A DNA stretch of 64,000 nt from Adiantum capillus-veneris (lineage: Eukaryota > Streptophyta > Polypodiopsida > Polypodiales > Pteridaceae): the NCBI GenBank assembly GCA_014529385.2, contig CM043952.1, forward strand, positions 152,379,557 to 152,443,556. The letters run 5' to 3'. Made by a program: the position numbers and the translations under genes. Of this stretch, positions 56,158 to 64,000 are shown in pieces. The notes beneath the pieces were generated by a model. That model saw nothing but the letters and a program-made list of their open reading frames with translations, made no database searches and had not been told where the DNA came from. Each line of letters begins with the position of its first letter. The first letter of the stretch is position 1.

Positions 56158-57440
56158 GGTAATACTGACCATGCAATTGAACTTCTTCCAGGAAGTTCAC
56201 CGCCTAACAAACCTCCTTATAGAGTTTCTCAAGCTCAACAAGAGGAGATTATACGGCAAGTGCATGAGTTAGTTGAGAAGGGTATGGTGAGGCCTAGCTC
56301 ATCTCCATTTTGTTCTCCTATGCTACTAGTGCAAAAGAAAGACGGCACATATCGTATGTGTGTCAACTATAGAGCACTAAATAGGATCACTATCAAAAAT
56401 AGGTTTCCCGTTCCACGGGTAGAAGACCTATTTGATAAGTTACAAGGGTCCACCTACTTCAATAGGATTGACCTAAAAAGTGGCTATCATCAAATAAGGA
56501 TAGTTGATCAAGACATTGTAAAGACTGCATTTTGCACTACGTTAGGTCTTTACGAATACATTGTCATGCCTTTTGGCTTGACCAATGCACCAAGCACATT
56601 CAACTGCTTGATGGAGAAGCTATTCAGGCCTTACTGAACCTTTATTGGAGTGTTCTTTGATGATATCATCATCTACTCTAATTCATTAGACGAACACAAG
56701 CAACACCTCCAAGTAATATTTCAAGTTCTAAGAGAGAATAAACTTTATGTTAATCGAAAGAAAAGTGAATTTTTCTTACAAGAGATTCAGTATTTAGGTC
56801 ACATTATCTCTCAAGATGGCATCCAGATGGATCCATCAAAGTTAGAGGTAATAAAAGGATGACCTAAATCAAGGAATCTTCATGAGTTAAGAAGCTTTAT
56901 AGGTATGTGCGCATACTATAGATGCTTCAAAGAAAAGTTCTCACTAATAGCAGGACCATTACATGACCTAACAAAGAAAATGTTAGGTACACATGGTCTG
57001 CCAAGGAGAACAATGCTTTTGAAAAGCTTAAAGAAAATCTTATCTCTCAACCGGTGCTTACATTACCGGATCTCTCAAAGCCATTTGAGGTCTAATGTGA
57101 CGATTGTGGTGATTGCCTTGGAGCTGTTTTGCTTCAAGAAGGGCACGCCATAGGCTATGAAAGTCAAAGGCTCGACCCTGTTGAGCAAGCTCTAGGCATA
57201 TATGAAAAGGAACTCCTCGCATTTCTACAAGCCTTAGACTCATGTCAGCACTATTTATTGGGGACTCCTTTCATTCTGCGAACGGATCACCAAAGCCTTA
57301 AGTACTTCATGACGCAGACCAAGATCTGTGACAAACAAATGAGGTGGGAAAATTTCCTTTCGCAATTTCATTTTCATATTGCTCACATTGCTGGCAAGCA
57401 TAATCAAGTAGCCGATGCACTCTCAAGACGACCGAGAGTG
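56158..57440 (+). pseudogene. Gypsy-2 reverse transcriptase / RNase H
   Basis: It contains '[20 protein letters not shown]', '[13 protein letters not shown]', '[20 protein letters not shown]', then a TGA (56,635-56,637) just before the catalytic 'GVFFDDIIIYS'. Another stop lies near 56,863 and frames shift between 56,980 and 57,130 in early RNase H, where 'AVLLQEGHAIGYESQRL' follows. 'FILRTDHQSLKYF' and 'HIAGKHNQVADALSR' mark the end. Confidence 0.88.
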
Positions 57441-58817
57441 AATGCGGTTTCCATAGCAACTCACAATTATCTATCTTCTATGATAGATGAGTATGCTATT
57501 GATCTCGATTTTAGAGATGTGATTTCAGCCCTTGCACTAGGGAAGAAAGAGGAACCATTTACTATACAAGATGGTTATCTTCTCTATGGAAATAGACTAT
57601 GCGTTACTAGCTCACTACATGAGAAAGTAATGTATGAATCTCATGCTCCTCCTTATGCAGACCATAGAGGGATTCAGTATACCCTAAAGGGGATTGAAAC
57701 ATATTTCTATTGGCCTACCATGAAAGCAAACATACAAGAGTATGTTTCTAAATGTGTGGTATGCCAAAAGACAAAGTTTGATAGAGGGAAGCAACTTGGA
57801 TTGCTTCAACCTTTGCCAATCCCTAATTCACCATGGGAGAGCATATCCATGGGTTTTATATTTGGATTGCCTAAGTCTATCCATGGGAATACGGGAATAT
57901 GGACGATAATAGACAGGTTCAGTAAACAAGCTCATTTTATACCTGTCAAAAAGACTATCAAAGCCCATTAAATGGCAACCCTCTTCATTTCACAAATGTT
58001 CAAGTACCATGGCTTGCCAATGTCCATAGTGTCAGATAGAGATCATAGAATGACCAATAATTTTTGGAAGGGTCTCTTTGAGAATTTAGGAACACGGCTA
58101 AACTTCTCTTCAACCTATCACCAGCAAATAGATGGCCAAAGTGAGATAGCTAACCTAACAATTCTCGATCTACTAAAAGCCTATGTAACGGAAGTAGATC
58201 AAAGATACCAATGAGATAAGTACTTACCCTTAGTGGAGTATGCTTACAATAACACTGTACATTATTCCACGGGAAAGGCACCTTTTGAGGTAATGGAGGG
58301 AAGATAAAAAAGTCCCTTGCAACTTAAGGTACACGGGAAGATCTTCGTTGCAGATGAGTATAGCCGAGACCTACAAGAATCTTTCCAAAAGATTAAGGAT
58401 GCTATCTCTATCTCACAGCAAAGGCAAAAGGCTACTGCTGACAAGCACATAAGAGCCCAAGCCTTTAAAGAAAATGATCGGGTCTTACTCGAATTTCCCA
58501 AGGCTCGATTAAGTCACATGACTGGCAAGAATCCTAAGGGACACCAAAAGTACTATGCTAAGTTAGCAAAAAGGTACTATGGTCCCTTCCAGATTCTTAG
58601 GCCAATCAATGAGATGGCATATCAACTCAAGCTGCCCAACCATTGGCTCATACACAATGCTTTCCATGTGAGCCTACTAAAGCCTTACAAAGGAGAGCCA
58701 CCTCGAGAACCAACTATTGAAGACCCACTGGAGATCAAGGACCAAGAAGAGGTGCTGCAGCCCGAGTCCATTCTCCGACATGAAGGCAATGTACTAAGAG
58801 GCGGTAAGACTATCTGA
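57441..58817 (+). pseudogene. Gypsy-2 integrase
   Basis: The zinc-binding region ('HRGIQYTLKGIETYFYWPTM', 'CVVCQKTK') is followed by 'GIWTIIDRFSKQAHFIPVKK' (first Asp), 'IVSDRDHRMTNNFWK' (second Asp) and 'YHQQIDGQSEIANL' (Glu). The C-terminus ends in '[14 protein letters not shown]'. Stops occur at 57,969 (TAA after 'KAH'), 58,212 (TGA) and about 58,305 (TAA). No chromodomain is evident after '[13 protein letters not shown]', in contrast with Gypsy-1. Confidence 0.88.
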
Positions 58818-59418
58818 CAATATCTTATTAAGTTTAAGAATTATCCTTTTGAAGATGCTAGATGGATGCAAGGTATACAATTAAAGGATAACCTAAACCT
58901 TGTCAATGCTTACAATGCTTCCTTAGAGTAAGCAAATGTACAAATGTTAAAAATGAACAAAGTTTTTGTCTTATAAGACTCTCTTTTTCTTTATTGTGCA
59001 CAAAAATGACGTAGTATGCATGCTTATATCAATTTTGCAGAGACGACGTCTCCCGAACACCAAGTAGAGCTTGTCACTCTACTATGGAAGATGATAGGAC
59101 TAATGTGCAGACATGCTTGCGGCAACCTCAGGCTCTCAAGAGCCAAATGGACTAGTCATCCAATATGGAATGATGTCGTAGGGTAACATAGGGATCCTCT
59201 ACCCGCTAAGAAAAGGATTAATGAATATGCTTTATCTTCTCTACCCCATAGTTGAGGACGACTATGATTTCAAGAGAGAGGTAATGTCATAATAATCAAT
59301 ATCTGATTCTCCTAATGATTTTCTCATGTTAAACTGATCATTTAATATGGGGAAGTGCCAAGGGAGAAAAATCTAGAATATTGGTTAAGCTAGCAGACCG
59401 GCCACAGTAGGGATCCGA
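58818..59418 (+). other. Gypsy-2 3' untranslated region, polypurine tract and partial 3' LTR
   Basis: Non-coding sequence after the integrase stop. The 3' LTR starts at 59,285 (TGTCATAATAATC) and follows the 5' LTR up to GGGATCC (59,416), where TE-1 begins. Confidence 0.85.
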
Positions 59419-59618
59419 CATTAGAAAATTTCGGAGGTCATTTGGAGGGCCTTCTAAGAAAATGTATTTTTTGCACTCTCTCTCTAGAAAAAATGGCAAA
59501 TAAAAGAGCTGGGTCTTTCATAGTAAAAGTTCAAAAAGTGTACTTTAAGTAGAATCCTTACTCTTCTGAACATTCGTTCGTAGTGATTGAGGGATAATCC
59601 TCTTTTCAGTTGCATTGA

Positions 59619-61918
59619 ATGAACCTCGTCAATATGGAGGGAATGAGGCTAACATGGAGGGACGAAGGAGTAGCCGCTATTCACTTTCCATTAAACCTGC
59701 ACATTTGGCTAATGGCGCACTCCTCAAATGGCACAAATCTTACCCAGAAACGAGCCAAATATCACCTTCACATTGATTTGGACAATGAGTACCAACCATT
59801 GATTAAGCGCAGTAAAACAAACACACATATACCTCCCGCTTCCATAGACACGCTCAGAGCTCAGGGAGCTAAACACATAGCTATCTGGACGAGAGGCTCT
59901 CTCTACCCTAAGAATCCAATGACTAATGCGTCTCCACCGTTTGTCAATCCTACAAGCTTATTGACCTTTGCTGGTGATGGAGAAAAGGGCCTTCTGGGTT
60001 ATTGTAAATCTCTTACAAGAGAAGCTGAAACTTACAAGAGCATTTTCCAAGCTCAACAATGTGAGATGGTTCGCCTTTCACATTTACATTCTACAGATCA
60101 GGTTACCATTTTGCAACATAAAACAGAGGTACAAGAACTGAAAGGAAAGGTGTGAAGTTGTCAAATGAAGGACACCATCTTGGGTGGTCGTATCCGAAAG
60201 AAGAAATTGCGCAATCTTGAAACATTGCAGGTTGCATCAGGAGGTCTCAAGAAAAGAATCCGAGCATTAAGGTGATGATTCTTGGTTGGCTACATTGTCT
60301 TAGTTAAGTAATCTTTTTGTTTGTTCTTGTTATGCATTGCTTTCATGTGCCTAAATAGTGTTAGTGAAGCAAATTTTTTGTTATTTACTTATGCATTGTC
60401 TTCATGTAGAGATTCAATCTATCCTGACAAGGAAAACATTGACCCCAAAGCCAATATAGGAAAGAGATTGAAGCCACTTATAAGTAGAAGCCTGGCAGCA
60501 AATATAGTACATGACAAGAAGCTTAAGGTCCTACAACGAAATGTAGTGGACCGCTTTATTTCAGAGAACTCAGTGCCTGCAAAAGAGATACAAGGCACAC
60601 TTGATTCACTTGGTGTAAGCAAAAGAGGATATTCGGCTATCCAAAAGTCTGTCTCATCCATCTTTGTTAGGAAGGGTATAAAATCCAAACTTCTACCATC
60701 AGCCTCCAGTGTTTGGAAAGAGAGGCTTCAGCTTAACGAGGCACAGGGAGACTATCTTGGACAGCCCTTTCATATTAAAGCAACTTACAGTGGCCATGGA
60801 GCAAACATGGCATATGATGAGTTCAACAATATTTTTATGGACCTGCGGATATTACAGAAGAGAATGGTGGAGTTTTACAACATCACATTTGAAGAGTCAC
60901 GTGGGGTATTACATTTTGTGTTAAAACTGGATGAGTGTGAGCTTGTTAAAGAGAAAAAGCTAGAGCGTGTTACTATTACTTTAATGAATAGAGCCCTCTC
61001 AAAGTGTCCCAGTGATGATCCTTTATATTTTAGTGTTCAATCAGAATCTAACATATGGTGGCTTGGTGCGTTTGAGGTAAGCGAGATTCTCAGGTAAGCT
61101 CAAATGTTCACATCTACTTAAGTCTCATTTATTTTGTGTTGCAGGTAAAGAAAGAAGATCATGAGATTCTATATTGGGTGTTCCATCGAACTAATATTCC
61201 GGAGGTGATTGATCGACAGACTAACCAGGGAGAGGTACTACGTCTAGATGGAAGGGGAGACTTTCAAGTTCAGTGGCATCTTGCAGGTGACCTCAAAACA
61301 TTAAAGTGCATGTATAATTGTGGAATGGGTGCAATGGCAAAGTCACCGTGTTTGTTCTGCATGGAGCCTGCAAAGGTCATGGACCCAAAGTGGTGGAGAA
61401 AAGCTCCAACACGTCACATTGAGGATCCTGCTTTTCGACCAGTTTTGAAAATACCACTTGTGAATGTCCACATTTGTACAATGCATACCCTTTGTAGAAT
61501 TGTGGAGAAATTGGTCTACTTATACATCGGGTTTGCTTGGAAGATTAAGAACTCCGCAGAACGACAAGTAGCCCTGTAGTGCTTAGAAATGGTACTGTCC
61601 GATATGGGGTTTCATGGTGGCAATGTGAAAATCCAGCGGGATGAAAAGAGATCAACTGCTGAGAAGGATGTCCCATGCAAACCATCCATCGGTGGGGTGA
61701 AGGCACGGAGGTTTTTATCTAAGCCCCAAGGTACAAGAGATCCAAAGCTAACAAAACATGGAAAAATATATAACACATCTTATGTTAGCAAGGTAGAGTA
61801 TCAGAGCTGGAAAAAGCTACATATTGCAGTCAAAGACCACGACAAAGATCAATGGCGTACAACAACTCCGGAGCTCGTGAAAGTCAAGGAAGGTGGAGAG
61901 AGACAATGGTGTATGTGA
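59619..61918 (+). pseudogene. TE-1 unit D, second copy (transposase candidate)
   Basis: Exons 59,619-60,271, 60,410-61,076 and 61,145-61,918 have exactly the same lengths and phases as in the first copy. Exon 1 has a TGA at 60,153-60,155 where the other copy has CGA, but keeps CGA at the site that is TGA there. The TAG at 61,577-61,579 is shared. Several residue differences cluster in exon 1 (for example 'IKRSKTN' versus 'IKHSKTN', 'KHIAIW' versus 'KHIDIW'). Confidence 0.6.
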
Positions 61919-62007
61919 ATCACAAGTGGAGAAAGATACTCTGAGTGGATGACATTGTACAAAATTTATATAATACATGATCTTATACAATTGCTACTTG
62001 AAGTGTA

Positions 62008-62462
62008 TCAAGATTTTGAAGGTTCAATTTTGTTTTTTGGCACGTCACCCTTGTAACGAATCATGAGATGTTTGCCATACTCTAAAAGTTCATCTGGGTT
62101 TTGTCTACCAAGAGCTAGTGCCATTGCTGTGTAGGTGTAGTAATATGCTGCCCGACCACCTGTATAGCCCGGGCAGTAACCAAAACAATCTCTAGCAAAC
62201 ACTTTGTCCACAAGAATGACTTTATCTGCACTTTTGGGCAGCACCGGTCCACCCAAGAAGCGTGATAGTGTCTTGAATGTGTAAGTTGCTATTGAACCCT
62301 CTTGTGACATGGAATTGTGAAAAACTACTATCGGCGACTCGCAAAGCTTTGAAAGGTACTGCACTAGGGCCGCATCCCTTCCTCGATACTCTCGAGTCCG
62401 TCGCCGAAGGAAGTCATCCTTGTCAGCAATCCAAGACTGCACATACCATGTCAGAAGTGACA

Positions 62463-62555
<93 letters not shown>

Positions 62556-63866
62556 ACCATGAAGCTCTCATCCTGCAGAAAGAGGTTTTCTTGCCACAAG
62601 TCTACAGATGTAGTTGACCCCTGACCTGAATGGTTAAACCAATCCTCCACTTCTTTGTTACTTGTTGATGGTCTTAGGCTTTGTCTTATTTCTTGGAAGG
62701 TGGCTTCATCAGGTAGTGTCTCCTTGTATTTTTCAGCTTTCTCAAAGCATCTTCGAAGGCATTCCATTGGATTGCTGGATGTTTCCATTGCCTCATCATC
62801 ACTACTATCCTCTGAAACAAATCCACTCCTCTCCTCTTGGACTCTGGAAATAATAGCCAGGGAGAAATCCTCCCTTAAATAAAAGACACTTTGCACATCA
62901 TGTAAGAAGATATAGGTACTGTCTCCAATCCTGAAGTCAGGCACAGCAGGCAACATCATCTGAGCATGCTTCTCAGTGAAGTTACTGACATCCAATGGAA
63001 GTTTGATTTCTGTGGTTTTCACAGAGAGCATCTTACTTCTTTGTACTTCAATTGCCTCAACCACAAGGTCGACTGTGTCTTCAACCTCCTCGACTTCTTG
63101 TATATGAGTTGTCTCCTCGCATTCCTCTTCTGGTGCTACATCCTGCTCCTCTAACACCTCATCAGCATTCTGCATGAGGAATCCAAACAGGCTGTTCAGG
63201 TAAATCATAAAGCCAAAGGCTTCCTGAATGAGTTTGCATTCTTTTTGATGCAAAGGGCAGGCTGAATGTTGGCAAGAAGGTGGTAATTCCCTATACTTCT
63301 TCAGTCACTGTCCCTTTCCACCACAGTCATTTAAATGCACAAGAGTCATAGTAGGCAGAACAACCCTCCCTACCTGCACCATCACTTCAAACTTATCTCT
63401 GTAGGACTGCAAGAAATTACTGTGCTGAGCTAACAGGTCTTCAATGTCAAACTTTGGATTAAACATAGAATGAACTAGATCAAACTTGTCCCCAGCACCA
63501 CAAGATGCTGCAAAATCAAAAAGCCTCTCATCAGTTGCAGCTGGGTCTTCCAGAGAAGACACATCCTCTTTGTCTTTACATTTAGTTGCACAGGGACTAC
63601 TTTCTAGCACATCTGCATCATCTGAGAAGTCTATATTCCTCTTTCTTGTATTTTTCTTCAGAAGTACTGTACAGGGCACCACAACCTTGTAGGGTGAGGG
63701 ATCCTCTTGCCCTAGTGACCTCTCTGATTGATCTTCACCAATTGACTTTTCTTCAGATATGTCCTGACAAAAGTCAACAGTTCTTTTGGCAGATACATTA
63801 AGCAACTGAGCCTGCAAGGGTTGAAATCCTGGCACAAGCTCTGGATCTGGTTTCAGCCTCTTCTGC
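62008..63866 (-). pseudogene. TE-1 unit C, second copy
   Basis: Exon 2 (62,436-62,008) and exon 1 (from about 63,866 to 62,558) match the first copy residue for residue, including the internal TGA at 63,305-63,307. The (GA)n intron (62,437-62,557) has a different microsatellite length and would break the frame if translated, confirming it is spliced out. Confidence 0.6.
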
Positions 63867-63903
63867 CTACTGGACCTTAATCCTATTCATCAGGAAACAT
63901 GAC

Positions 63904-63906
<3 letters not shown>

Positions 63907-63944
<38 letters not shown>

Positions 63945-64000
63945 GATAGATATAAATATATATATATATGTATATATGTATATATATATATATATATATA
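63907..64000. repeat. (CT)n and (AT)n tract at window end
   Basis: Mirror of 26,890-26,990. The homology is still continuing when the window stops. Confidence 0.9.

Larger units (their letters stand above)
52134..59418 (+). mobile_element. Gypsy-2, Ty3/gypsy element with 3' LTR cut by TE-1
   Basis: The 5' LTR (TGTCATAATAATC...ATGTTACA) is 52,134-53,591. It is followed at once by the PBS TGGTATCAGAGC. Gag, protease, RT, RNase H and integrase follow on the plus strand to 58,817. A purine-rich AAGAGAGAGG tract precedes the 3' LTR, which starts at 59,285 and is interrupted at about 59,418 by TE-1. Coding regions have several stops and shifts. The first 130 bases of the two LTRs differ at only a few positions. 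The tail from 58,475 on is duplicated at 31,495-32,438. Confidence 0.92.
58475..64000. repeat. right arm of the large inverted repeat (continues past the window)
   Basis: Reverse complement of 26,890-32,438: Gypsy-2 tail, TE-1 TIR, unit D, unit C and the (AT)n block. It ends only because the window ends. Because Gypsy-2 is complete on this side, this is probably the parental copy. Confidence 0.95.
59419..64000. mobile_element. TE-1, second copy, partial
   Basis: It starts with the TIR CATTAGAAAATTTC at 59,419 in the Gypsy-2 3' LTR and carries unit D (+), unit C (-) and the start of the central (AT)n region. Units A and B should lie beyond the window. It is about 98-100% identical to the first copy by eye. 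Confidence 0.85.

Overview
The window is nuclear plant DNA, almost entirely transposable-element (TE) sequence with long (GA/CT)n, (CA/TG)n and (AT)n tracts. The evidence is plant-type Ty1/copia and Ty3/gypsy elements primed by initiator tRNA-Met (TGGTATCAGAGC), a chromodomain gypsy integrase, GT-AG introns and a DLNGLL-type plant HAD phosphatase fold. A very large, repeat-rich genome such as a fern or lycophyte would fit, but that lineage is inferred and not shown.

Layout. 0-9 kb: an unidentified ORF, a copia gag relic, an intact single-exon gene for a secreted GH71 (alpha-1,3-glucanase-like) protein on the minus strand at 3,146-4,480, a possible tRNA-derived SINE, and dispersed or foldback repeats with microsatellites. 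9,032-13,808: copia A with both LTRs, defective. 14.9-16.1 kb: a 152-bp tandem array. 17.0-39.9 kb: one minus-strand chromovirus-type gypsy (Gypsy-1) split by insertions. A second copia element (Copia-BC, 17,235-20,238 plus 32,437-34,492) interrupts its integrase, with GTCAT/GTGAT flanks. A 1.3-kb TTAA-flanked DNA element (35,502-36,823) interrupts its pol. Copia-BC is itself interrupted by a 12.2-kb block made of an 11.26-kb TIR element (here 'TE-1', 20,239-31,494) plus 944 bp of a different gypsy (Gypsy-2). 44.3-48.2 kb: a retroelement LTR with degenerate coiled-coil ORFs. 48.9-51.4 kb: a module paralogous to half of TE-1. 52,134-59,418: Gypsy-2, whose 3' LTR is broken by a second copy of TE-1 that runs off the window end. 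The two TE-1/Gypsy-2-tail copies form a nearly identical inverted repeat of at least 5.5 kb around a 26-kb spacer.

TE-1 is the most interesting object. It has 33-bp TIRs and at least four transcription units: A(+), unrecognised but with a paralog at 48.9 kb; B(-), a set of exons encoding a CENH3-like histone H3, a Ulp1/C48-type cysteine protease, an acidic linker and an FCP1/NIF-type HAD phosphatase domain; C(+), unrecognised; and D(-), a three-exon gene of about 697 codons that is the best transposase candidate. The region between B and C holds an 82-bp perfect palindrome and four related GC-rich hairpins. Both copies carry premature stops, so neither is intact as read. Almost all the stops look like C-to-T (or G-to-A) changes.

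The inferred order of events is: Gypsy-1, then Copia-BC into it; separately Gypsy-2, then TE-1 into its 3' LTR; then a copy of TE-1 with the adjoining Gypsy-2 tail into Copia-BC.
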